Positions 1-10,415 of a DNA stretch of 64,000 nucleotides are shown here, piece after piece. Under the pieces are notes generated by a model. The model was not told where the DNA came from. It made no database searches and worked only from the letters and a program-made list of their open reading frames with translations. The translations under genes were made by a program, and so were the position numbers. The stretch spans positions 186,001 through 250,000 of the forward strand of contig JADNRV010000044.1 in the NCBI GenBank assembly GCA_015499995.1. Reading direction: 5' to 3'. How positions within the stretch are numbered: position 1 is the stretch's first letter; each line of letters begins with the position of its first letter. The stretch is from Flammula alnicola (taxonomy: Eukaryota; Basidiomycota; Agaricomycetes; Agaricales; Strophariaceae).

Positions 1-2318
1 CCTTCTTCTCATGGGAACTGGTATCTACAACATCACCTTCTTCCCAGGAATCTTCCGCGCCTTTGATCCCTCTCGTGCCATACTTCGTGAGACTCCAAAC
101 CACGATTTGAAAATGACGAGATTCTAATGCCATGTATAGTCTTTGTGCGTACGAAGGATTACAGCTTGCTCGCAGGTGTACTTCTTGCGGTGACCGGTTG
201 TGAAGCCATGTTTGCCAAGTGGGTTGGTCTTCAAATATTAAGAATATTCACCAATACTAATTGTACCACAGCCTGGGCCAATTCAATGCCGCATCGATCC
301 GAGTACGTGCAGATTGCTTCATGCTTTTTAAGGCGTACTTACTTATCAATCCAGATCGGATTCTGCTCATTTGTATACCCGGGTCTTATCCTAGCATATC
401 TCGGTCAAGGCGCTCGCTTGATCCACGATGGTGCCAATATCCTCCCTAACGTGTTTTACACATCCATTCCCGGACCAGTTAACGGGCCTCTTTACTGGTA
501 ATTGACTCTGATTGCCATTTTTTTTTTTTCCTCTGAAAATATCATATCTAGGATCGTGTTTACGTTTGCAGTCCTGGCAACGGTAAAGTCGCCAACTATT
601 TTATTTCAAACTTAATTCTAATGCTCCTGAAGCTCATTGCATCGCAAGCTATGATCACTGCCACCTTCAGTTTGCTCCAACAAGTCATCAACACGAAAGC
701 GTTCCCTCCGCTTCGTATGCGTTACACTTCCGAGACTATCCAGGGACAAGTCTATATTCCTGCTGCCAACTGGCTCCTCATGATCGGCACCATCATTCTG
801 GTCGCGGCCTTCAAGAACCTGGTGAACCTAACCAACGCTTATGGCTTTGCGGTCGCTACGGTCATGTTTTCTACTAGCGTACTTCTTGCCATCCAAATGC
901 GCTATGTTAAGCACCTCCCAGTCGTCGTCGGCGTGTGCTATTTCCTTGTGTTCGGTTTCTTCGATGGTAGGCAGGCTCTTCCGACACCTGACCTACATCT
1001 GATTCATCCCTCTTTCAAGCTCTGTTCTGGGGTGCCGCGCTCGAAAAGGTTCCACGTGGAGCTTGGGTCCCACTGATGATCGGTTGTATCTTGGTCTTGA
1101 TAATGTTCCTGTGGGTTTGGGCCAAGGTATGACCTTCTCTACTAATCTTGAATGTTGATTACATTAACATCTACTGTACAGGCGCTGGAAGACAAGTTCG
1201 ATAGCAGGAATCGCATGAATCTCAAGCACTTCATTCGCCAGAAGACTTCCTCGTCGCACGTAGTGGATGAGGATGGAAGTTCGAGTGACCCAGCTGACCT
1301 GGCCTATTACATCATCAAGGACGCCGAACATGGCAGCGACAAGTACATCGACGAGAAGGCTTCTCATGACTTGACAGAAATTAACCGAATTCCTTCGTGT
1401 GCCGTTTTTCACAAGATTACATCCGGGCCCGGTGTTCCTCATACTTTCACTGGTAAGAAATTCTGGTTTCCATGAAAGTCTAGTTACTCACAGAAGTAAA
1501 TCTTAAAGGCTTCATTCGCCAATGGCCTTCTCTCCCTCGCGTAGTGGTAAGCGATTGCATAACTATTATTTCATGATGAATATGTTTATTGTACGTGTTA
1601 TTAGGTTTTCCTGTCCGTCTGTATCGTTCCAACGGCCAGAGTTCCGATGGAGGACAGATACGTTGTAACAAAAGTCCGAACAGTAGAAGGTATGCTATGC
1701 TTCCTTTTTCCTATACATTTGTATTCACCGATCGCTCCATAGGTTTCTATGGAGTGACATACTACATCGGTTTCCGAGACGATTTCGATGTCAAGGTTAG
1801 CCCTACAATAATCACCGGTTGTTTATTATTATTAACACCAAGCTTTCTCATGCCAGGTTAACGATTTGGTTGACAAAATTTGCGAACTCGAAGCGCAGCT
1901 GAACCCAGCTGGGTCACCTGCACTTATTCGCGAGATCAGGGCTGTATCGGCCACCACCACCCATATGTATGTCTAAAATGTTCATTTCCTGCAGATATTC
2001 AAACTGATCAACCATTTAAAGCGTACCTCATTACCATGTCGTATCCAAGAAAGTAGAAGGCGGAATGATATCTCCTATCGTCAGCTACATCAGGTCTATG
2101 CTAATAGAATCCATCTACCGCCGCCTAGGTGAGTTTACAATCCTTAATGCGCCTTCAGCCATGCTTACAAGTTAACCACAGCAACGATGTTCCCGGAGAC
2201 TGCTAACTGGCTCACATCTGCTGACGAGTATGTAGAAAATATTCTTATATTCTTCACCCTTTCTGGCGACTAATTTTTTTTCAGGATCATCCGCGTCGGA
2301 ATTAATGCAACCATCTGA
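1..2318 (+). CDS. HAK/KUP-type high-affinity potassium transporter, C-terminal part (start lies upstream of the window)
   Basis: A plasma-membrane K+ uptake carrier of the HAK/KUP/KT family. The visible part runs from a membrane segment (MGTGIYNITFFPGIFRAF) through AGVLLAVTGCEAMFAN, LGQFNAASIR, LILAYLGQGARLI, PNVFYTSIPGPVNGPLYW, ASQAMITATFSLLQQV, TSETIQGQVYIPAANW and LTNAYGFAVATVMFSTSV, all family hallmarks. A hydrophilic cytosolic tail follows, ending in RVGINATI and a stop at 2,316-2,318. The reading is carried by many short introns with GT..AG ends; clear ones are 87-139 and 219-271, and others follow PLYW, FFDG, VWAK and TFTG. All joins keep phase, so the gene looks intact. The family is about 750-850 residues long, so roughly the N-terminal third is outside the window. 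Seen: motifs and splice sites. Known: K+/H+ symport in fungal HAK proteins. Confidence 0.93.
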
Positions 2319-2761
2319 GGATGTTTCATTAAATTTTTATATTCTTTAGTGTCTTTGGTTTTGTGTAGGTGGTCAAAATTGGCATGTTGTTTTCCTCTCT
2401 AGTCGTACACTAATGATCATCATGTTGTAATGGTTTTCTTTTCAGCCCAGCCGTCGTGCCCACGTTGCAAAGTATTCTATATGTAGTGGGCAAAAAGTGG
2501 ATTAATTTTTTCCGGATTGGAGATTACAACGACGACAGCCTTACGGATGATGGTCAGATATTAGATAAACAATTTTGTTGCAAAAATACGTCACAAGATG
2601 CGACTCGCGAGTTTACTCTTTCAGTCGGACTGAAAATCAGATCAGATGAGAAATAAGTTACAGACATTCAGCCAATGGTACACGATCACATGCTACAGAT
2701 GAGGATAAGAAAGGAACGCCCACACTCCATACTCTACTCCAAGACTCCAGAAAAGAGAAGT
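2319..2761. other. Convergent intergenic region
   Basis: Shared 3' flank between the K+ transporter (+) and the F-box gene (-). It contains T-rich stretches after the transporter stop. A 66-codon frame starting at 2,456 has no recognisable content. No gene is called here. Confidence 0.6.
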
Positions 2762-4474
2762 TTAAAGGGTTAGCCTTGGGCGGTTCGCTCGAGCTGCTCT
2801 TATCTTTGCCTTGCACTCTGCGCCTACGGGTATCCCCTCTGAGAATCCGCCGCATCCTATTATCCCAAGAGATGGATCAAAGGGTGGTGTTTCGCGTGGA
2901 GGTTGGTATCGCGTGTTTTTGTTGTCTGAATGGAAGTTATACGTGATTGGCATGTCAGAAAGGGTGTCGACGTGTACTCGTAACACTCCTGGGGTTCGCG
3001 CGAGATCCTTGAACTGGAAATCCTTCAGAATGTCGTGCATGATGTTTATGGTTGGCGGAACGCCCACGTTCCTGAAGCCGAGACCGTCCAGATCGTGATA
3101 AACTCTGACGGTGTTCAACTCGAGTTCGTTGAGCAAGGGAAGTTGTGTCAGGTTCTTCATTAGAACACCCTGTACAATAAAAAGCGGTCAAATACACGTA
3201 GCTTTGAAAGTGAAGTAGGACTCACGAAAGCCTCAGTTGTCTCTTCAATCGACTGCGACCAGACACAAAACATGGCAGAGAGGGCGCGTAAGAGTTTGCA
3301 GTTGGAAATTGCTTCGATATTCTCCTCTGCAATGCACCAGCTGCAATCTTCATCGAGGATGACAGGTAGGTCGAGGGCTTGCAGAGACTCTGTGTGCTGG
3401 GCAAGGACACTGTCAAACATATACGTTGCCATGTCAGCGATTGACTCGGCCAAGGCCAAAGTGCGATGTCCAAAAGAGAGGTGCTCTATTCCAGAATACG
3501 ACGCGACATATTCGAGAGCAGGCATGCTGACAGCATTAGTTTTCATGGACAAGAGCTTGACCCGTGCCGCCTTCAAGGAATCCCAGAACTCGTCGTAGTC
3601 GGGAGGCAAACGTTCATTGAAGTCGATCTCAAGGTGGGTAAGGTGATGCATATTGTTGGTGAATTTTGTCATGTCTCGGAAGAAGGCAACCGGAGGCTTG
3701 TCCCGCGTACGCCAATTATTCCTTCGACAGAGTCGGACGCGTTTGACTTTGCCGAGTGAAGCCAGGCCAGCGGTAACGGCTGCATGGAACCAATCTGGGT
3801 ATTCCATTTCGTGTATTTCCCATCTATTTCAAGTTGTTTAACAAAGTCAATAAAAGTCAAAAGATTACCTACGCGAACTCTTCCACATTCGATAAGGAAG
3901 AAATAGCGCTTGCCAAATGGGCCTTCAAATCTTCGACGAGATCCCGTAACTTTTCTCGTTTCTGAGATGCACTTTTAGCATCTGGATATACATCGTAGAT
4001 GTCTAGAGGAAGATAGAGCAAGGATTCATCGTCCCTGTCGATGTCGTTGTGCTGAAAATACCGGATTTTGAGGTCCTTGACCAACGGCCCAATACGTAAA
4101 GCTCTCGCGTTCTGCCGAAATATGTTGTTACTGTTAAAAGCCAACTCTCGGAGGGGCGGATTGACGTGGAGCCAGTCCCATCCCAATCTCATATAGACAT
4201 CCCGGAAGAGATATTTGACAAGAATGTCGTTAAGCTGCTTGCAGGTTAAACGCGTAGCATACGCGCTAATTTCCTTGGGGCGCCTTGTCTTGTAAAACTG
4301 AAGAAAGCCAGCTGGCTCTGTGTCGGTGCAGCGACAAAAGGTGGGCTTGGTAGCATTCTGGACGATCTATATACACGATTCAGAAGGGTGGAACCGATGG
4401 TTTTCAAGTAATGCGACACTCACCAATTGACATATCTCGTCCAGAATATCGAAAGGCAGCGAAAGAAGGGGCAT
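2762..4474 (-). CDS. F-box domain protein
   Basis: Predicted substrate adaptor of an SCF ubiquitin ligase. Four exons on the minus strand join in phase: 4,474-4,424, 4,366-3,873, 3,823-3,226 and 3,169-2,762, giving 516 residues. The N-terminus MPLLSLPFDILDEICQL is the F-box helix-1 signature (LP.dIL.eI). The remainder holds Leu-rich stretches such as LTHLEIDFNERLP and LRALSAMFCVW, as in basidiomycete F-box/LRR-like proteins. All introns have canonical donors and acceptors, for example GTGAGT after ICQL and after TTEAF. Start choice: this ATG directly precedes the F-box. F-box proteins are greatly expanded in Agaricomycetes. The target of this one cannot be read from the sequence. Confidence 0.85.
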
Positions 4475-7144
4475 GGTGTTCAGGGCGCGTGTCTCAACCA
4501 GCAGATACTGAGAGAAAGAGGTTGTAGACCGTGAAACTCCACCATCCCCTGATATAGCTTATCGCTGGACAAACCATGGCACCTGCCTGGCTGTGTATGG
4601 TGTAAACATGTTGAGTTCCTAGTCACTTTTTACATTTAGCAGATGATCACCTGTAGGGTCTGCTTCCTGATCGATACCATCATGCACCATTCTCGACCAA
4701 AAATAACTTGGCACAGAAACATATTTCCGTGTTTGTCGACTTTGCAAAAGAGAGAAAATCAGTCAGAAAATGAGGCTCCGCGTAGATGGCGCACACCAGT
4801 CTACACAAAGGCAAAACAAAGGCCTCACAGCTGCCTGGTACGGGGCAGTTTGCCAATGTCATTGAGATAAAGGAAACGTGCGCAGCCGGGCTCAGACACG
4901 GAAGGGTCTCTGGCGCCTCGCAGCCATGGGAAATTCGGGATATAGATAGCTGATCGTAAGACGATTGTCGCCGCTTTGCTGTGCCATAATGATGTGGTTA
5001 TTCCACCATGGATTCGATACCATCATAAACTGTGACAGAACATTTAGTTCTATCTGATGAACTACTTACATACCATCGTCGTGTTGATCGGGAAATACCC
5101 AAATGCTTTGGAGATAGAAGCTAATTGGGAAAGCTCTCGTGTTCTGCGGACATACAGTGCTGCGAGGCTACTGGGTATGAGGTCGAAAATCTTGACGTGG
5201 ACCGGATTGCAATTCCATTTTCCAGTCGATATTGTGAAAGGAGTATACCAAAATGACATCGTCATCGTCCAGATTCCTGCGGACAAGACGTCGTACGACG
5301 GACGTAAGGACTAGTTTGGTTGAGGTGTCCGGTATTATCCATCCAAAGTCACGCAAGTGACAAAAAGTGGCATTGTGGCAATCGAGCGAAAAGAGCCGTC
5401 ATTGACACACAAGGAAATGCTTTGTTCATAGGAAGATAATGCCAACCCAGTCTTGGATGCGGAAAACTAACGTGGCGCCAGCTGCGGTCACCGGTGGAAG
5501 AGGTCGAAGCCAGGGCCCAGGAGAGCTTGATTTCAGGGTCAAAGGAATTGAGAACCTGAAAGGCGCATGCCGCGGCATAGATCGGCATCAAGATTACCTA
5601 GAAAGGCCTCTCCGCCACGCTTCGGCACGGCGGATACCCGATGCGATAGTGGACTTGAAGATTCAATATTCAATATTCAATGGTTGAAACGTTGATAGAT
5701 TGATCCCTCAACTTGAAGTAAAGTAACAGTTGTTCTCATCCTCTTTGCATCCTCTACGTAAATACTTTTCCCGAGATAACCGACAGTTAGAGTTAAATGT
5801 TGTCATAGTACATATGCATTTCGTAGCCTCAAGAGAGGATTTACGGATGTCAGACTTCACGGCTGTCCAGTTATTCGAAAGCTGGGCGCCACAAGCGTAG
5901 TGCGAGCGCCGGGGGATCACAGAAATTCATGCTCACTTAAATGACAATGGCTTCCCATTTGAGTAATTCAGTGCACGGCGCGGTGAGAGAACATGTCTGC
6001 GCAGCGTGCCGCGATGCATGTGCGCTGCACATATTCACACATATCGACGGCCCACCATTGGTCACGTATGGCAGCCAATGTGGACTTGTCCCAGATTTTT
6101 TTCCATTGAACTTCAAGTCTGACAGGTCTTGGCCGCACTTTTATCGCACTCTGCGCACTAATTTTAGGCTGGCAAAACAACTGAACGTTGAACCTTCAAT
6201 GGAGGCTAAATTGGACGCTATCTCAGACACGTCCACTGTCTCTTATTCTTTTCGACCTTTTCGGCGACGTCTGCGATGATTGTTACACGAATGGTGTTAC
6301 GCCAAATGTTACATTCCCAACAACTGTTGCGCAACCAATGCGCAAGCTGAAGCATGAATGAAGTTTGCACGATCTGCACTTAAGTGCTAACGACGGGTCG
6401 GATCTATTTGTTCGATATCAGATTAGATCGGGTTGTACGAAATGCGGTCGTAGCTCGCCGCAGCTGCCATGTTGCATATGTAGTCAGCGGCGCATGCTAC
6501 AATCCCTTACAGCATGGACGCGGCGATCGTAGGGCTCGCATGGAGTGCTTTTCGTAGAGGAGAGATGTTTCGTAGCTGAAATTTTGCGTACATGAACGGA
6601 TCAGAGCAACTTGCTCCCTGAAGTTCGCATGTACGAGCGGATCTGAACATATTTACTACCTTAACTTTTGCATATGCATACAGATTTGAACATATTCACG
6701 GCTTTGCCGCCTGCTGAAAAGTGCTGAGACAGGTTGAAATTAGCAGAAACAGGTGTATCCAAGGGTGTATCCTGGAATGATGCTCATTCAGTTCACTATG
6801 TTGAAATCCGGTGATACAGATAAGAAGTGTGATCTGTCTCACCACAGCAGATAACGGCAGATTTCTGGCAGATTTGAACGTCGATATTCTCACTTTTCGG
6901 ATGAGGTCTGCCATGTGTCGACAGATTTAACGACGACTCTGCTCGTCCAATTTCAACACACTTCAGCTGCTCTGAGCAGACACTGCCAGATAGGTTTTTC
7001 ACTGTTCTAGGGTCCAGATTATCTGCTTATACAGGATACGGAAATGCATAAGACCTCGCAAGACCTTTCACGAGTTTTTGATCTTGGCACTGAGGCGGAT
7101 ATTGAAGAATATTCAAATCATTGCATGAGTAGACTCATTAGAGT
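4475..7144. other. 2.7 kb without a confident gene
   Basis: Open frames occur on both strands, for example minus 5,591-5,349, minus 5,286-5,062 and plus 5,941-6,279. None gives a recognisable domain, and splice joins between them are not convincing. A possible minus-strand relic around 5,690-5,430 can be joined across an AG/GTAATC donor, but it matches no family I know. Diverged 41-bp repeats sit at 6,580-6,701. Confidence 0.5.
6580..6701. repeat. Three diverged tandem copies of a ~41-bp unit
   Basis: Three consecutive segments begin near 6,582, 6,623 and 6,665. Each shares the pattern TT(T/C)(T)GC(G/A)TA/ATG..., followed about 18 bases later by (C/A)GAT(C/T)(T)GA(A/G)CA. A related CAGATTTGAAC string recurs at about 6,868. 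Function unknown. Confidence 0.45.
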
Positions 7145-10073
7145 TCAATTCGCAGATGCCAACCATTCACGTACACTTCCTTCATCGTCGAACCTGTCGA
7201 GATGCTTCGAAACCAGATCCTTGAACTCGCCTATTTTCAGATTCTTACTAACCTCGTCATCGCCCAAAACCTTCCGCGCTTCAAGCCATGCTTTGCTCTC
7301 CTCATCAAACCGTTCCTTGTCCTTCTTGAGTATCCCATTTTCCATCAGCGCCCAGTAGTAATCAGTCGAGAAATTCTCATCCTCGCCGAATACGTGCGTG
7401 AAAAGAAGGGGGTAGACTGAGCTGTACATGCTGGGGAACTCCATCGCCTGTTGGAATAGATAGATGCCATAGCTATTGGAGATGAGGCGTGAAAGCAGTA
7501 AGCCGCCGACTGGATTGCGAATACGCTCCGCTTCGAGAATGAGCTCGTCGAAAGTGGCCTGATCCTGTATGTTCCGTTTGCGCAGCGGATGGTCCTCGTC
7601 CCAAAAGGGGTGATCTACGATGAAGAGGGGGTACTGCGCGAAGGACGTTGCGAAGTCTGGGCCTGAGAACTCCCAGTCGATGATGGCAGTGATGCGTGGA
7701 TGAGTGTCGACGTCTGTGATCATGATGTTTTGCGAGTGAAAGTCGCCGGGACAGAGGGGACATCCGTGACTGTCAACAGAAGGATCGAATAATGAAGGAA
7801 TGAGGGAGCGCATGAACCATGCTTGAGAATGGGAATATGGTTTCGTCCTGGAACCAAAGTCTGCATCGCATATGTCATGGAGGTTGGCGTTGGCGTAAGC
7901 TACACCGCCATTTGTCAGAAATGTGTGAGAGACCTGGAAGTCAGTTCCTGATCCGGAGCTTCCGCCACCTGTCAGAAATGCTGATGTGAGATCCCCACAG
8001 CATTGAAAAACGGCTAATAACACCATGTCGCCAGGTCGATCTAGCGACGACATGACCCGACAGCTGGTGGACAGCTGGAAGCCCAGCTCGGGCTCCTGGT
8101 CTCTATTAGCACCAATCCTCATTATTTCTAGCTGCTTTTTTCTCCTCTTGTAGTTCATTATCAGACTCATTTTGTAGCATAGAAAGGATGATAGAAATAT
8201 GGCAATGTATTCATGAAGCTGATACGACAAAACACATGCTACCGCTATACACCTATGCATGGTACAGACTGACCAAACAAACATTGAAAACATCCCCCCT
8301 CGTCCTGCTCTGCTTGCCATTGCTCGTGCAACCCCTTCCCCCAGACCTCTCCCTTGCGATTACTCGTCGCGTTGGTTGACTACGGCCGTCCGTGCTGTCT
8401 TGCCGCTTCTGCTGTTCTTCTTCACGCGGTTGATTGTGGGGCTTGTTGTTTGACCGCTGGTGCATGTTGTCGTGGCTCGTGTATCCGCGGGCCATCTCGC
8501 AGTTTGTGCTGCTACTTGTGGTCTGCCGCTCCTGCCCGTCCTCCACCCTGAAAGAGAACCTGCAAAGAAAAAGAAAAGAGTTAGTTGAACAACGCAGCGC
8601 GGACACCATCCACCAGCAGGAGCGAGAGACGAGCCGAGCCTTCAAGAAACATAAAAAGCAAACAAGATATTTGGGGCGCCCAATGAGAAGCCCAAGCAGA
8701 TGACATGAGAGTTACATTACCGCGCACAAGAGCGCGGCGAGGTTGAACAGGCAATATTAAAGGCAACAACAGGAAGGCATGGCTACATGAGGTGCATTTG
8801 GCGGAAGACTTTAATGGAATGCTTTGGTGAAAGAGGAATGAACAGAGGGAAAGGAGGAAAGGCGGAAACGATGGTGGGAGTGAGAGTGAGAGTGAGGTTT
8901 CTATATTTGGTTGTGGTTGAAGTCGTGAATAAATCGAAGTTGGATCGGAGTTTAAACGACTTAACGGGATTTTCGAAATTTCAACGCACAGACCTCTTCA
9001 CGTTGAGCTCGCAATCTTTGCTTTTTCCCCACCTCCAGAACTTTTAAATTTTCATTAAGTATATTGTAGCACTTTTTACTGTTATGTGATTATCCCAAGC
9101 TCAGATATAAACACGTCAAGAAAATCGGCACTTCAGACAATATAGACCTGGGATGGAAACCTGTGAACCAGCTGTTGAGCCGCTGAAGCAGACCTGTACG
9201 GCCCCAGGTCCGAGGAACCTGCCATTCATGCCGGAGGCAGATTGATCAGACAGCTGTCAGGCGGAGTTTGGGCCCAGATGCCATCAACCTTTTAGACAAA
9301 TGGCGGTGTAACCAGTAATCAGCAGCGTGGGAATATGATGTGGTTAAAAGGCGATGTCGAGAGCCTGTGTTATTGGGGTCTTCATACACTGAGGTAGATT
9401 CGATGCACCAAGCATCCTTCCCCTCGCCACCCCCGGCTCGTTTGAACAGTGCACCTTTTTTATCGAAACGATGCGACCAGAGCTCGAGGAGGATGTCAAT
9501 GACCTGTCGCAGAATGACGCGGCGCTTGTCGTCGTCCATGTCGTTCCATACCGAACTGAGTGGCACACCTTCGACTTTGGACATGAGAATGTAAGGTGAA
9601 CGCACATCTCCTTCAGCATGAGCGCTGTGATGATAGACATGCGGCACTGGGATGTTGGTGTAGCTGTCGACATACTCCATGGTAGCTACTTCACTTGCTA
9701 TCCGTTTCGAAACAGCGGAATCGTGTTCGGTGCTCATACCATCCTCGGATCGAAGCGGTACACGAGCAATGATGGTGGTGTCTTGAGAGTCATGAAGATG
9801 CAGGAAACGGACGAGGTTGTAACCTCCAGAAATCTGGTCGCCCCAATGCGACAAGTTGACTTGATGAAGTTTGCATGCGAGGGAAGAGAGGGCGTCCCAG
9901 TTGACGATGTCAAAGGTGATCTGAACACGGGGATCGATATCAGAAGGAATGCTAGAAGCCGAGGGAGACAAGGTTGCTATGATGGTGGAGTCCATAGGAC
10001 ACAAAACATTGTCGGTATCCCCAAGCGCGACTTCAGGGTCCACTGGTACAGTATGCTGATATCCAAGTGTCAT
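7145..10073 (-). pseudogene. APH-fold phosphotransferase/kinase-like gene split by a 1.4 kb insertion
   Basis: An aminoglycoside-phosphotransferase-fold protein, a family of small-molecule or protein kinase-like enzymes common in fungi. The N-lobe (10,073-9,309) holds SGGYNLVRFL, IARVPLRSEDG, the conserved E in SEVATMEYV and the hinge PYILMSKVEGVPLSSVW. The C-lobe (7,900-7,145) holds a Brenner-type motif CPGDFHSQNIMI and the metal-binding IIDWEFSG, and ends at ASAN. Between them lies an inverted-repeat element at 7,903-9,308. The N-lobe frame ends 765 nt (255 codons) after the ATG, at TGG TTA. The C-lobe resumes with GCT TAC in the same frame, so loss of the element plus one TA copy would give 506 uninterrupted residues. 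As it stands, the first half reads into the element and stops at 9,246. A minus frame starting at 8,320 is only a read-through from inside the element into the C-lobe. Odd: the usual His before Gly-Asp in the catalytic loop is Pro. Confidence 0.85.
7903..9308. mobile_element. 1,406-bp TA-flanked inverted-repeat element, non-autonomous, inside the APH gene
   Basis: Both ends carry the same 14-bp terminal inverted repeat CACCGCCATTTGTC: plus strand at 7,903-7,916, minus strand at 9,308-9,295. Each end is bordered by TA (7,901-7,902 and 9,309-9,310), consistent with a TA target-site duplication. Just inside the left end a related motif recurs (CCGCCACCTGTCAGAAATG beside CCGCCATTTGTCAGAAATG), and the right end has a subterminal CCGCCTGACAG. 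No transposase, DDE/D motif or long coding frame is present; internal frames are low-complexity and unrecognised. TA duplication is known from Tc1/mariner- and some PIF/Harbinger-related elements, but these ends do not let me assign a superfamily. Its boundaries are supported independently by the host reading frame. Confidence 0.82.
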
Positions 10074-10415
10074 AACAGTAAAACGACAGTTCTTGATGTA
10101 GCATTATCTCATATAGGCTCCGTATGCAGACGATCAAATGACAGTTTCATGATAATGGATGTTGGGGAGATGGCAGTTGACTTCAAGAAAGGCATGTAAC
10201 AAATAAACGCATACTCAGGTAAGTACACCACTGTACATCATATGTAAGTCACTGTCAGGTTATTTACTAGTCACGATCACGACCTCGCAAAGACAAATAC
10301 CCCTCTAAAATAGCAATTCACTTCAGAATAAGAATGGGCAGGTGATAATACAACTTGGTACAATTACAATACGTCCAATGGCCAATGCACGGCCCGCAAA
10401 ACAATAACGAGACAT
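10074..10415. other. Intergenic, 342 bp
   Basis: 5' flank of the APH-fold gene and 3' flank of pyruvate decarboxylase, both on the minus strand. No clear TATA box or other element was recognised. Confidence 0.5.

Noticed and set aside
5941..6279. 112-codon plus-strand frame as a gene
   Set aside because: No recognisable domain, start context or partner exons; Cys/His content looks random.
7145..8320. 391-codon minus-strand frame as a complete gene
   Set aside because: Its first ~140 codons lie inside the inverted-repeat element (beyond 7,903) and only the remainder is APH sequence; it is a read-through chimera.
8253..8645. 130-codon minus-strand frame inside the TA element as a transposase
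   Set aside because: Low-complexity Ser/Arg/Gln-rich sequence with no DDE/D catalytic pattern or DNA-binding motif.
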